Source: Rhabdornis inornatus (lineage: Eukaryota; Chordata; Aves; Passeriformes; Rhabdornithidae). From it: DNA of 64,000 nt. The translations under genes and the position numbers were made by a program. The stretch spans positions 521,231 to 585,230 of the forward strand of contig VWZS01000654.1 in assembly GCA_013397075.1 (NCBI GenBank), given 5' to 3'. The notes below the pieces were generated by a model. That model was not told where the DNA came from, did no database searches, and worked only from the letters and a program-made list of their open reading frames with translations. Below are positions 1 through 11,825 of this stretch, in pieces (within the stretch, counting starts at the first letter, position 1; the number at the start of each line of letters is the position of its first letter).

Positions 1-1571
1 TTTTACCTTAAATCATCTTAATTTGCTTTATAGCCAGTAGGAAGATATAAGAATTCGTAGCTCAGAGCAGTGACCAATTTAGACCAGTGAGCAATTTAGA
101 CATTGCTTCAGAAGAATAAATTTCACTTGAGAAATGTCAGGCCTGTTCACTAGAGCAATCCACGAGATTAGATGACATGTGGGTATCAATGTCACAGACC
201 CTCACAGTCAACTTAATTTTCTAAATAGGCATTTAGTACCAACTGGGGTGTCCCAAGGTATTCACCTGGTCTCCAGCTGCCAGTCCAGAATGGTGGAAAT
301 CTCTTTTACTTTGTCATATGTCAGCACCTTACAAATGGCTCAACTACTCTGTAGATCCCTAAATGGATATTTTAGATAACTGAATTATACTCCTACTCTC
401 GTCTGTCTCAGATCTCTCCTACAGGGCTGGCTTTAGCTCCATGTTGAGAGATCTACATGTCTACATGCAGATGTGTGCATGTGAAGTAGGCTAAATTGCT
501 GCCATCAGCTGGGGTCAAATTTATCTAACACGACAAAGGTTGGAGGTAGATGTTCAGCTCATCTTGGACTAGATATTTGGGCTCGAATCAATTGCTTCAG
601 CAGATTACTTTAGTGCAAGTTGAGGGTCGTTAGGGAATCTTGTTTGACCATTGGAGGCTGATCCAAGAATTCAAGTCCTGTGCCCCAACAGCCACCCTTG
701 TGCAGGTGTACTGGATAGTCTAGCAAATGCATTCTGTCCTCACTGGATTGTAGTGAAGCTATTCTTCTGTGAATTCTCTTTCTGGAAGAAAACATATAAA
801 TCCGACTCTAATTTGTGCAATCAAAATTAGTTGTGATTTCAATTTTTTGTTTCTAATGCCTAAGTCTATGCTTTGTCACTTAATAGCCTGGCCAATTATT
901 CTATTTTTACTTCCTTTTAATATGTTTTTGTCTTTGTTTATATTAATCCGGTCAGTGCAGTCAGATTAATGTAGGATTTTTTGAGTGGTCTCAGTTTATT
1001 TTTTACCTGAGCTATATTTCCTGCTCCAGGCTTATCCTTAGTTACCTTCCGAAGTGAGCTCTGGAACTTGAGATAATGCCAGCAATAGCAACAATGTTCT
1101 TTTGCTTCTGGGGCACGTCTCCTAATCATGCTATGAGCATGAGGTGACTGAGATGTAGTCACCTCACTCAATAGCTCCAAAGTCACAGCCTAAATTTTGT
1201 CTACGGGTATATCCCTGTCACCTGCAGTTTTATATCATTAGAGTGTTTTACTTAGCACTGAAGTATAAACTACAAATAGGGGAACCATGACCTTACCACA
1301 ATGGAAAAAAAAATGCCAATACAGTAAGATTCCTGCTCTGAGTCTTTTCTCACACTATTGAAAAACAGGTTCCACATGAGAATCCCCTCATCATGAAATT
1401 AGATTAAACTTTGTAACCCCTTTTTCAAAAGTGGCTGATCATGTATGAACTTATGTGGTACCAGTTCATTGCCTCAGAGCTTAGCAGAAGACAGACATTA
1501 GCTGCCAAGCACAGCTATGCCCAGCAGAGCCTGAACCAACACATTGTCTCCATCTTACTATATTTCTTGAA
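1..1571. other. Unique AT-rich DNA, no gene seen
   Basis: No repeat family, RNA gene or convincing coding exon is recognised here. Short open frames of 60-80 codons occur on both strands, but they have no recognisable motif and their composition matches the surrounding AT-rich DNA. The stretch ends where the CR1 tail begins near 1572. Confidence 0.6.
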
Positions 1572-1892
1572 AATCATGGAATCATAGAATTATGTAGGTT
1601 GGGAGAGATCTTAAAAATCATCAAGTTCTATTTCCCCCCACCACAGATAGGGTTATCTTCCCCTAGGCCAGATTGCTCAGAGCTCCATGCAGCCTAGTCT
1701 TGAACATGTCCAGGAAGAGGGCTTCCACAGCTTCCCTGGGAAACCTGTGCCAGTTTCTCACCACCCTCACACCAAAGAATTTCTTCCAAGTATGTAATCC
1801 TTGCCTAGTCTCCTTCAGTTTAAAGACATCAGCCCCTGCCCATGCCCTTGTAAAAAGTCCCTTGTTAGATGCTGGAACATGCTGTAAGACCC
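1572..1892 (-). mobile_element. CR1 LINE, 3' end fragment (minus)
   Basis: This is a 5'-truncated copy of the bird CR1 non-LTR retrotransposon. On the plus strand it starts with the reverse complement of the CR1 3' tail (AATCATGGAATCATAGAAT, then a diverged GGTTGGGAGAGATC). It continues through the family landmarks: pairs of cysteine-rich-looking 'CCAGGAAGAGGGCTTCCACAG' and 'CACCACCCTCACACCAAAGAA' stretches near 1711-1780, and 'CCCTTGTAAAAAGTCCC' near 1847. The truncated 5' end stops at the single N at 1893. Open frames crossing it on both strands are remnants or chance. Divergence from the family pattern is moderate, so the copy is not recent. Confidence 0.9.
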
Positions 1893-1893
1893 N

Positions 1894-1960
1894 AAGAAAG
1901 AAAGAAAGAAAAGACAGTGGGGAGAGACAGAGGGAGAGAGAGACAGATAAAGCAGAATAT
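1894..1960. repeat. Purine-rich (AAAG)n low-complexity tract
   Basis: About four AAAG units are followed by a GA-rich run almost free of pyrimidines. It sits exactly between two opposed CR1 copies and directly follows the ambiguous base at 1893. Confidence 0.85.
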
Positions 1961-1984
1961 ACCCATGGATCCAGTGGCATGTCA

Positions 1985-2355
1985 CTGGTTCTTCTTCACC
2001 CAGGGCCTCATGAGTGGAGGAGGAAGAGCAGGCATGGATCCCTTCTCTGTGGTGACCAGTGACAGGATGTGAGGAAATTGACCTGGTACTGTGTCAGGAG
2101 AGGTTTATGTTGTATATTAGGAAAAGGGCCTTCACCCACAGGGTGTTTGGGCACTGGAGTTGTTTGGGCACTGGATCCCCAGGGAAGTAGCCACAGCACC
2201 AAGCTTGACAGAGCTCAAGAAGCATTTGGAGAATACTCCCAGGTATGGTGTCATCCTTGGGGATGATGCTGTGCAGGGTCAGGAGTTGGAATTCTTGGTC
2301 CTTGTGGATCTCTTCCACCTCAGCTTATTCCGTGGTTCTGTGCTTCTGTGATTCT
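1985..2355 (+). mobile_element. CR1 LINE, 3' end fragment (plus)
   Basis: This is a 5'-truncated CR1 in sense orientation. Visible landmarks are 'CCCTTCTCTGTGGTGACCAG' near 2040, 'GTGTCAGGAGAGGTTTATGT' near 2091, 'GGGCACTGGATCCCCAGGGA' near 2166, 'GACAGAGCTCAAGAAGCATT' near 2207, and the degenerate 3' repeat (TGGTTCTGTGCTTCTGTGATTCTTG) that ends near 2355. The stretch 2138-2172 contains a short duplicated 'TTTGGGCACTGGA', which looks like a local slip. The tail reads 'GTGGATCTCTTCCACCTCAG', a different CR1 subgroup from the neighbouring minus-strand copy but the same type as the copy at 62636. Confidence 0.9.
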
Positions 2356-5300
2356 TGTTGGTGGGGGTTACAAGGTTGTTACTTATACATTTTAACAAAG
2401 AAATTAATTCTCATTGGCTACACATTTATCTTATTCTATTGGTTAAAGGATTCCCTCATTTCAAATGCTAATTGCTCCTATGATGAGTTTTCCTCTTGTT
2501 TTGAGTCAGTGAGTTTCTTTAGTCCATGGGTTGTGGTTGGTGGTTGCACTCTGCCCCTGCCAGAATTACCTTTTATTGAATGGGATTTGATTTCAACACA
2601 GTTTCTGAATTGGTTTTCCTTGTGGCCCATAAATTCTGCACTCTTTGTGTCCATTATCAGTAATACATTCTTCTTCCCCAGCTTTGTAAGCACTTGGACC
2701 ATAGTTCCATCTTTATCTTATCTCAAGTTCCTGTCACAGTGGCTTGGAACAGTGCACGTTCCATGGAGGCATATTTGAAGGAACTTCAGTGGCCACAGGT
2801 GCCATCTGTCCCATAACCTGGGGTGATCTTTGTTTGACTGTGATATGTGTATGAGCCATTGCTTCTTCACACTGTTTGCCACGGTGGGAATTTTTGTCTG
2901 GATGCATTACCCAGGATGTGCCAGCCAGATATTGTCTCTGTCCAGCCCAGAGTTAGCACCATCCTGTCACTCCATTCTATGTTTTTTTCATGGCAAAGTG
3001 GACTAAACAATGTTTTGGACAAGCAACAGTGCATTTTAAGTCCCTACAGATGGGTCTTTCTTCTTCAGTCTGCAGGGTGTTGACATGCCTCTGCAAGGGT
3101 ACCTCAGGCTCCAGGGAAAGTCTTTCCTCCTGCAGGTCCTTGCAATCTCAAAACAGACTTGTAGGGGGAAAAATTTCTAAAGCTTGTTGAAAATCTACTA
3201 GGACAACTAGCACTAAACAGAAAGCTTTCGATTGATGCACAGTTTATTTTCTGACTGAAGTTTCTCCAGAACTGTGTGTTCCCCACCGTGCAAATTTATT
3301 ACTCGCAGCCTTTGGGATTTGTTTGTTTCCCTTGCAGTTTATGCTGCTGACTATACTTCAGCTATACCATCTGTTGTTCTTCTTTCCTCTTTCCTAGTGT
3401 TTCTTTTTCCCTGTGTCCTCATTCCAGGCTACATTAACTGCTCTGTGTCTCAAAGGGTATTTAGGAACTTTCGGCTGTACTCTACAACTGTCAAGTGCCA
3501 GTGCTGGAGAACTCCGAGTTCCTTTTCACGTCCTCCAAAAAGTATGAAATGGCTTTAAAATATAAATTATGTTTAGCCTTCTGGTGGGTTTCTTCATCTA
3601 TACTTGGTTCTTGCACCTCTATTGCAATATGTATGTAGCTTTCTTCTTTCTACCCCGAGGACAGATTTTCCTATCTCAATATTGACAGCTCTTGAAAAAG
3701 AAGGAGTTTTTGTCACATTTAGGATTTTTTTTAGTCCTTAGTCACTGAAATAATCTAATGCAAAAAATTCTTCTTTTATTTTAAAATATATTTCCAGATC
3801 CTTTGTTTGAAGAGATATAGTGGAAATCCTGCCACAAATACACCCAGTATGAACATGGGCTGGAAGATTGGAACACTGAATCAATAACTGACAAGCAAAA
3901 ATTTCTTAACTCTCATAATTTCTAAAGAAATAATGCAACTGAATTATTTAAAAAATATGGTAGGTGTACATTTTAAGGAATAAAAATATATTCTCAGGTG
4001 TAAATGTTGAGGGAGAGCTGGAATAAAATTGAATTATTTCAATTTTTGAGACTGAATTGTCATCATTTATAGATGTATGTATGCTCTATATTTAGCCTTA
4101 AATAGCTTGCTTTTTAAAGCAAGCCACAGTCATTTTAAACACTTATGAGTGTATGGAGTGCTGAGACTCGGTGTGGTAATGTGCATTTACTCTATTGTTT
4201 GGATTCTTATGTGTGTTTTGTAGCTTATATCCTCTGTGCACAGCTTTATTTATCTCTGTGCAGTAGCTAGGGTGACTTCATGAATCATAGTTTAAGTAAG
4301 AGGGAGAACACACTGAGCTTCTTTAATAAGGAGACACTGAATAAAGAAGTATCTATTTTGTATATAGCTGCACAATAATAAGTTTATATCACAAATAAAT
4401 ACTCTGCAATTTTAAAGAGTATTACATTTGCTTCTCTTCTTGCTTATAAACTATAATTTTATATTGAAACCCCAGTCTTTTGTGACAGAACTCTTGGCAC
4501 AGAAAGCCTGGCCCATTCATATAATGACACAAATAGCAGCTGATAAATTGCAAAAGATTTGCCACGTGGGCAGAAACAGTAATGGTGTGAAAGGATGTAA
4601 CATGGACTTGTGCTATTTACGGGGTCTTGTACTATCATGTGGACTTTTTAAGATTATTATTTGATTGTTTTTTATTATAGAGATGGAGACTGGTGCCCTT
4701 GAAGTAGAAGTTTTCAGGTGTTAAAGCATGTATGTTCAAATGAGTTCCCTCAGCAGAAGAGGACAGCAAGTGTATTAATGCAAGTATTAAAAAACTTGAT
4801 CAGCTTAACAAGTCAAACTATTTACACTGACTATATAATGTAAGCTCTGCTCACTGTAAATTATTGTCTTCTACCTTTTGAATATGGCAAGCAGTTGATA
4901 AAGCCCTCTGAGGAATTTGCCACCCCTCTGCTTATCCATCTGTCCTACCATCTCTGGCTTTTGGAGAAACAGCTGTCTTTAAATATTATACAGTAATCCA
5001 TGCCAAAGGAATGCATGAATTACTGGAGCTAGTATTGTCTTGTGCATCCTAAAAGTGATTAATTTTTTAACAGGTTTCAAGAGATGCATTCATTTATCCA
5101 ATAGGCTGAACAATAAGCATGGACTGTGGAATGTAGATTAATTTTTGTTTTTTCAGTTGTTAAGTAGCTGATAAATCCCAATGGAAAAGTAAACTATTTA
5201 TCCCACAGTTTCTGTCAGTGTCACACAAAACACAAATGCCATTCATAATGAAGAAATAGTAGCAATGCTACACTGTTTTGAACAAATGCACAGTGAATAA

Positions 5301-6560
5301 ACTTCAAAGCTCAACAGTTTATTCCAATAGGAAAATTAGATTTTTTGAAAATTGAAAGAATAATCCTGTTAGTATGTTATAGAATACAATCCATAGTATT
5401 TACATACTGCTGTTATTGAATCAGTGTTTTTCAGCTGCGTGGTTTAACAAGTAACAGGAGCTATGAAACACTGAAGAGAGAAGATAATTGCTCAAACTAT
5501 GACACGTTCAGTCACTAGAATGGGATTCACTACATCTAAAGGTGGAACTTGACTACCTAACTAGACAGTTGGGGATTTTATACAAAGTCAAGGGTACTTC
5601 CCACTACAGCCTTCATCCATCACTAGAGAATAACATGAATCTCCCACAGACCTTGTATCATGTTTTTGAGCCTTGTGTAAATGCCTTAGGTGTGCTAGGG
5701 CACCTTACATTACATTACAGAGCTATCAGCTTATGAATGTTGATCTATAGGACCACAGTATAGATATCTGCACTTGACCTAGTCATCCTGTTTTACTATT
5801 CATGGAAGAAAAAAGACAAAAAAATACTAGGCCATGATTTGTATTACTTTGCTGTGTGTAGTGAACTGCCTGCTAAAATGCTTATTGTTCTTTTCTATGA
5901 GGAGCTTAGTGCTCAGCTCAGATACAGATTTACACATGGTCAGATTAATCCCTGAATTTTTTACAAACAGATGAAAAGTGCCTGTTAAAATATTAAGGCA
6001 TTGGCAATCTAGATCTCCTTCTTGATTGAAAAGAAAACCTGGAGAAACTCTAATCTCAGAAAGCTTTAGCTTCCTTGTCTCTGTGAGAAAGAAACAGATC
6101 AATCCAATTACTTGATTAGTATGAAAAGATGTGATAACATTCACTTATACTATTTACTGGGCCCTAATTTCATCCAAGTGGTTAGCGTGCTTGGATCTCT
6201 GAAGTGTGCTGCTATTTCTTTTGAAAGAAAATTGGTGGGCAGCAGACAAGAGAGTAGTAAATTACCTTAATCTCCTTTTAATTATAAATGTGTAGTTCCT
6301 GCAGACAGGCATTACTGAGTGGATTTTAATACTAGAGCAGCACAAACCTGGTGTGCACATTAGAAATTGAAAAATAAAATTCCTCTTGCTTGGGTAAACA
6401 ATGCTTGTTTTTTTTCTGCAGAAAAAAGAGATCTTATTTTAGTACAGCTTTTATTTCTTATCTCATTGTCAGTGGGATCCTTTCCTGGAAACCCTCAGTG
6501 TGATGGCTCTTCTTAATATGAATATTTAAATAATATTTTACTTTTAAAGCACTTAGTGAC
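2356..6560. other. Unique AT-rich DNA, no gene seen
   Basis: No gene is recognised. A 177-codon frame (2245-2778) starts inside the CR1 and runs into this region, so it is not a gene. The part at about 2380-2960 is somewhat richer in G and C and carries two ATTGG (CCAAT-type) motifs near 2414 and 2440; it could be an old retroviral remnant, but I cannot show that. A short perfect palindromic stem (GCTTGCTTT / AAAGCAAGC) lies at 4109-4129. Confidence 0.5.
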
Positions 6561-7735
6561 TGTACTGGTTTTGACTGGGACAGAGTAAAATATATTCATA
6601 GTAGCTGATATGGGGCTATGATTTGTGCTGAACACAGTGTTGATAACAGAGGGATGTTTTCATTACTGCTGAGCAGGGCTTACACAGAGTCAAAGACTTT
6701 TTTGCTGCTCACCCCACCCCACCAGCACGGAGGCTGAGGGTGCACAAGGGATTGGGAGAGACACAGCTGGGACAGACAACTCCAACTGACTCGAGGGATG
6801 TCCCATAAGGTATGACACCATGCTCAGCAATGAAACTGGGGAGAAGAGATTGTCGAGCTGGCGTTGCTCTGGAACTAGCTGGGCATCTGTTGATTGATGC
6901 AGAGCCATTATTTTCTTTTGCATCACTTATTTTCCATGTAGTTTCCTTCCCTTCTCCTCTCTGTTTTCTTTTTTCATTGAAGTTATTTTTGGGGTTTTTT
7001 TTGGTTTTTTTTTTTTATTATTAATGTCTTTATGATCTCAACCCACAAATTTTCTCATTTTTGCCCTTCCAAATCTACCCCCATCTTGCTATGGGGGAGC
7101 AAGTAAGTGTCTGTGCAGGGATTAGTTGCTGCCATGTTTTAACCCCAGCCAGGAACTAAGTACCAGGCAACTGCTCACTCACTTCCCTCCCCTCGTGGGA
7201 GGTGCAGGAGAATTAGGAAAAAAAATTAAAAGCCATGGGTTGAGATACAAACAGTTTAATAATTAAAACAAAGTGAAATAGTTTAATAACGATACTGCTA
7301 ATAATAATATTTGCAACGAAGAGGAGAGAGAGAAGAAAGTAAAGCACAAGAAGACTGAGTGATGCACAAAACAGCTCACCACCTGCCAGCTGATGCCTCG
7401 TCCATGCCCAGCAGCAATCAAAGCTTTCTGGCCCACTTTCCCCAGTTTATAAGGTGAGCATGACATTCTGTAGTGTGCAATACTACTTTGGCCTGTTCGG
7501 GTCAGCTGTCCTGCCCACGCCCCTTCCCAGTTTCCTGTGCCCCCCTCACTGGCAGAGTACTGAAAAGTCCTTGATATATGGTAATCACTGCTCAGCAGCA
7601 ACCGACACAGCAGTGTGTCATCATCATTATTCCCATACTGAATCCAAAACATGGCTCTGTACCAGCTACCAGGAAAAAATCTAACTCTTTCCCAGCCAAA
7701 TTCTGGCAGCTGCCTACTGGAATTACACCATGACA
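6561..7735 (+). mobile_element. Solo ERV LTR, split by a second LTR
   Basis: This is a solo long terminal repeat of an avian endogenous retrovirus in plus orientation. It begins TGTACTGGTTTTGACTGGG at 6561. It carries the family features 'GTGTTGATAACAGAGGGATG', 'CTGAGCAGGGCTTACACAGAG', a diverged core promoter near 6830 (AATGAAACTGGGG where the inner LTR has TATAAACTGGGG), and the U5-like 'ATCTCAACCCACAAATTTTC' near 7035. It is interrupted after 7129. Its last bases resume after the inserted LTR as GCTGCCTACTGG... and end in CCATGACA at 7735. Flanks are GTGAC before and CTGAG after; only three of five bases match, so the outer target duplication is decayed or wrong. There is no internal gag, pol or env region. 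Confidence 0.82.
7130..7708 (-). mobile_element. Solo ERV LTR nested inside another LTR (minus)
   Basis: A complete LTR of about 579 bp in minus orientation, with TG...CA ends on the plus strand (TGCCATGTTTTAACCCCAG at 7130, CCCAGCCAAATTCTGGCA ending 7708). It is flanked by GTTGC (7125-7129) and GCTGC (7709-7713), a 5-bp target duplication with one mismatch. Read on the minus strand it shares the order of blocks with the outer LTR: a CCAGAATTTGGCTGGGAAAG start, a CTTATAAACTGGGG TATA region (plus-strand 7440-7455), and a terminal GGGGTTAAAACATGGCA. Five-base duplications fit a class III (ERVL-like) or class I element. The 157-codon minus frame across it is not a gene. Confidence 0.85.
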
Positions 7736-9759
7736 CTGAGTTGGTTTAAAATAAGTCATATTCGCAGAAGTCACTCCAATAAATTCTCTAATTTGAAACG
7801 GAGCATTGGATTTCATTGCCATGTTAGTCTGTTCCGATTACGAGTAACTCTGGAGTAAAACCATGTTTTACACAGCACTGAATATACATAAAACAAATTA
7901 ACAATGTGTTCATATTTGTCCCTTGGCCATCAGGTTTACCTGTTTAACTAGTTAACAACTGCCTTTTGATGATTATTTACTATGCTGGCTGGAAAGTTTA
8001 AATATTATATCTTCAGTGAGATTAGACTGATTTACCGGTGTGGTCAAGCAATAATTAAAAGAAAAATAAAGAATCAGGGAGATTTCAGCAAGATTTCAAT
8101 TGAAATTCCAAGTAGATTCCTGAATATACCCAGTCTGATTTTCTGCTGCATATTCCCAGCAGACCCAGTGTTAAGACCTTCAATAGGCTTTGGGATAATA
8201 TATCTGGTAGCTGCTTTAGCCTAATGTATAGTATTACATGAACTTATCAGAATGTCAGCTGGCTGCTTTCTAGTTCAGTTGTGTCTTAATATACCAGCTC
8301 AGCAATTCATTCAAATTATCCCTTTATGGAAAGGGCATCAATAAAATTATACACTGTTAATTTAGCTTTTTTTTTTTTCTTAAAGGCTACACAGAATTTA
8401 AAGGGATAAAATAATTAGATGTAAATTAACATTCATATTTATATATAGTTAATTAGAATACTTCATTTTATGTACCTTATTTGTTTTTGACACCATAACC
8501 TTTTAAAGGCCTGTCTTTAAAAATGCTGGAAGCCTAATAAAAACATTCATTATCATTTTTTTTTTAATAATTTACCCATACCTTGATTGCTAGGCTGACT
8601 GGTACATTTATATCTTATCTATCTTTGATAATGATTCTATTCCAATATATAAATATTAATTAGCAGAGGTGCTCGCAAAACACAGAATAAAGGGAGTTTA
8701 GACAATCCTGTAAAATCTGCAGTTTGTGACTCCAGATATTAAATAGCAAAAACAAGTTTGTACGTAAGACAAGAAAGAACTCCAAAAAATGATAAGTCTA
8801 AATAACTGAAAATTCATGCCATGTCTGTGCTTTTTATTGTGAGTCTGCCCCTTTTCCTGGAATTTTCAGACTACTGTTTAGGCTTTTTTTCACCACAGTC
8901 AAATGTCTGCTGGACACATGCAAATGCATTTTTAATTTCATGACCAAAAGAGGGTTGTGACTGAATCATAGTCTCTGCAGTGGATTCAAACATGTACCAT
9001 CAGACTAACATGATTTTAACTCAGACCCAAATAATCCCAGGCAGAAATACTGGACACTACACCACAGAAGCAATATTCTTTTTTATTTCACGTGTTAGCA
9101 GTATGGAAATGTTATACTAATAAGTCAAGGGAAGGATAGGATGTCCCTCTTATCCTCATGAATCAAGAAAGCATTCATTTCAGTCTTAGTAATCTAGAAA
9201 TGAATAATGATCTCAAATAAACATTTCTGGGTTTATTATGAAATTATTTTAGGCACTTAAATAATCTCTATTAATTGTATTTTACATAATAAAAGCAATG
9301 TTGCTGCATGTTTTCAAAGAATAGAAAATTATCTTCTTATGTTGCTTATCATGCCCAATGGATGAATAAATGAATGAATGGAAAAGAGACAAAAACATTA
9401 AAAACACAAAAAAAACCCCCCATAAGTAGCATCGCCATTATAGATATATGTTTATTAAACTACTACATTTTAGGAGGTACAAAAATGTTCATCTCATTCA
9501 TCATTTGAAAATATCCATAGTACCAAAAGAGTGTGAGGAAAGCTCATGTTTATGACAATAATGTTTCCATATTTACTTTTATAACTCTCTGTGAGATATT
9601 GAGGTGGGAAATTTTATTTTTTTTAAGCTTATTACCTGTTTTAACAATATTCAGAGAGGGCAAATAATATGATTGAGCTGGGGTTTTTGACCAGTGATGG
9701 TCAAAAGTGATGGCACTTTGACAAGGGATTTTGTCTGTAAAGATTAAAATGGTAATCAA
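7736..9759. other. Unique AT-rich DNA, no gene seen
   Basis: Strongly AT-rich unique sequence with several T and A runs (for example near 8365 and 8555). A short (GAAT)n stretch lies at 9361-9381. No coding exon, RNA gene or known repeat was recognised. Confidence 0.6.
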
Positions 9760-10260
9760 CATGGCCTCATGGAAAATGTACTTTGTCAAACAAATGTGAG
9801 ATTGTTTTGTACAATAGATTTAGTTGATAACTGCAGCAGATAACTGCATTGACATAATGCAGTTATACTTCAATAAAGCAGTTTTCCTTGTCTTTCTTAC
9901 TTCTGGTGAAGATACTCCTATGCAAAATCAATGAAGCTTAAATATCAGCTATGAAAGATGTTTTAGAAAGTAATTACAAATGAAGAATCAGTGTCAACAG
10001 GATGCAAAATCAGATTTCTGAAATGTAAGTTCTTGCTTTTCAACCTCTTCATCAATTATCTGGTCAAATTTGCTGATAATGGATAATTACTGAGCAAGAA
10101 ATAATGGCAAAGACGAACTCAACTAAATTATATTGCTGAAGGTAGTTACTTTTCTTTGGACAGCATATGTTTAACAAAGCCAAATGAAAGGGCATGCAGC
10201 AAGGCACAAAGTGTATAGTTCACACTTGCAGGATGAGAAATGGCATCCTGGTGTTCAGCA
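9760..10260 (+). mobile_element. Highly decayed CR1 fragment, ORF2 region (plus)
   Basis: This looks like the reverse-transcriptase-coding part of an old CR1. Faint but ordered landmarks are 'CATGG...TTTGTCAAACAAATG' near 9766, 'ACTTCAATAAAGC' near 9868, 'CTCTTCATCAATTATCTGG' near 10045, 'CAAATTTGCTGATAATGG' near 10064, and 'TTTAACAAAGCCAAATG' near 10171 followed by a 'GCAGCAAGGCAC' block. These follow the spacing order known for CR1 ORF2. All frames are broken. The upstream edge is not determined. A chance match is possible, but the order of several motifs argues against it. Confidence 0.55.
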
Positions 10261-10662
10261 AAACTGATGGATTTAGAGGAAATAATAATTAAGTGAGTAT
10301 GAGCTCCCTGAGCAACACTACAGTTAATTAGTTGAACATGTTTTTAAATGCATGACTAGAAAAATATTAAATAGAAGTGAAGAGGCTGTATTTGTATACA
10401 GCACTTGAGAGACTTTTGCTGCCATGCCTGTATGCATTTTTTTGGTGATTGTCTTTTAAAGGGATATGAATATATAAAAATATTATGGAGAAAAATTACA
10501 CGAGAAAGTCAAGATTTGGGAAACTAGCATAATACACCCAAGATAAGACTATGAAGTTGTTGTCTCCAAGTACGTATGTGGGGAAAAACAATTCTGACAC
10601 ATTAAAATGGCCAGTGATTGGAAAATAGCTCATTCAGAAGACAAACAAGAATCACCTCTTAA

Positions 10663-10925
10663 AATCATAGATTCATGTGATCATTTAGGTTGGAAGGGAC
10701 CTCTAGAGGTTACCCAGACTGCTCTTCTGCTCAGAGCAGTACTAACTTTAAATTAAGATCACTTTGAGCAAGGCCTTAAACACTCAAATTTGAAAGTCCC
10801 TGAGGGTGAAGTTTTTACGAGCTTGTTAAGCATCCTGTTCCAGCCCCTACCCATTTACTCCACAATTTTTCTTCTCATATCCAACTGAAAATTTCCATGG
10901 CTTATAGCTTTTGCTTCTCATCTAC
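10663..10925 (-). mobile_element. Old CR1 LINE 3' fragment (minus)
   Basis: It starts with the inverted CR1 tail (AATCATAGATTCATGTGATCATTTAGGTTGGAAGGGACCTC) and continues through 'CTGCTC...GCTCAGAGCAG' and 'TTGAGCAAGGCCTTAAACACTC'. Towards the truncated end it has 'AAGCATCCTGTTCCAG' near 10829 and 'TTTTTCTTCTCATATCCAAC' near 10865. These blocks mark an older CR1 subgroup than the copies at 1572 and 15682. Indels and substitutions are frequent. Confidence 0.8.
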
Positions 10926-11825
10926 AGATTGTGTAGCATTGAGTGGAGTCTGGCTCCATAATATTTTTTTTATTTCCTGTACATATTAAAGAGAGAATTT
11001 AGGCGCATATTTCACTACCATGATTGAAAATTAAATGTGATTTGGTGAAAAGAAAATACCTCTATTTTGCAAATGATATGAATGGAGTATCCAAGAGGTG
11101 TAGGGTTCAAATAAATCACAAGCTGGATGCAGGAGTTGCTGGATGAGATTCTGTGATTCCTACAATTTAATTTATCTAAATTAAGTTTTGATTTACTGTA
11201 AAAGTTCATGCTAGACATTAAACTCATGAAGCTATGAAGTCAATCAATTGCAAAAATAGTCTAGTTGTGTAATTAACAGAACTAAAATGTTTCTGGATAG
11301 AAAGGGAATAAACTCCTTCTCTGTCCTATTAGTGATGTTCTTTATTTTCCCAACAGTGCTGAAATGGTAGATTCACTATTGATTTGGACTTATGTTTAGT
11401 TGCCTTGGTACTGGTATTTACAATCTTATGGAGATTAAATTACAGACTTGGAGCATAATGCTGGGATGGTACTTACTTTCCTATATATGTCTATAGGACA
11501 GACATTCATATGTTTTCTAGATACTGAATATTCTTTTTAATCAGTGAAGAGACAAAAAAGTATTTCTAGTGAAAAAAAAACCAGCAAAAAGCGTGAATCA
11601 GAAGCTCAGATTAATTTTGGTGAGATTAATTTCACTGATCAGGAAAAAGAATACAGGTGAATGATTCGGGAGCTGATATGTACACATCTAAGTAAGTGTT
11701 ATCTTAAGTTGTGCAAGATGAGTTCTGAGAAAGATTGCGTAAGAAAATAAATATTCATAAGGAAAAAAGCTCACAAAAACCCTGAATTCTCAGTTCACAA
11801 ACTTTATGTTATAGTTCTCTCCTAA
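10926..11825. other. Unique AT-rich DNA between CR1 fragments
   Basis: No gene or RNA is recognised. It separates the minus-strand CR1 from the plus-strand CR1 at 11826. It may simply be host DNA, or host DNA plus the unrecognisable middle of one old CR1 (see findings). Confidence 0.5.

Noticed and set aside
1673..2062. 129-codon plus frame and its minus shadow
   Set aside because: Both run through the CR1 copy and the purine-rich tract and cross the ambiguous base.
2245..2778. 177-codon plus frame, the longest in the window
   Set aside because: Its first third is the CR1 3' end; the rest has no recognisable motif.
7263..7736. 157-codon minus frame
   Set aside because: It lies almost wholly within the inner LTR at 7130-7708.
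10021..10300. Host gene exon suggested by open stretches near 10.1 kb
   Set aside because: The ordered CR1 ORF2 landmarks explain the sequence better.
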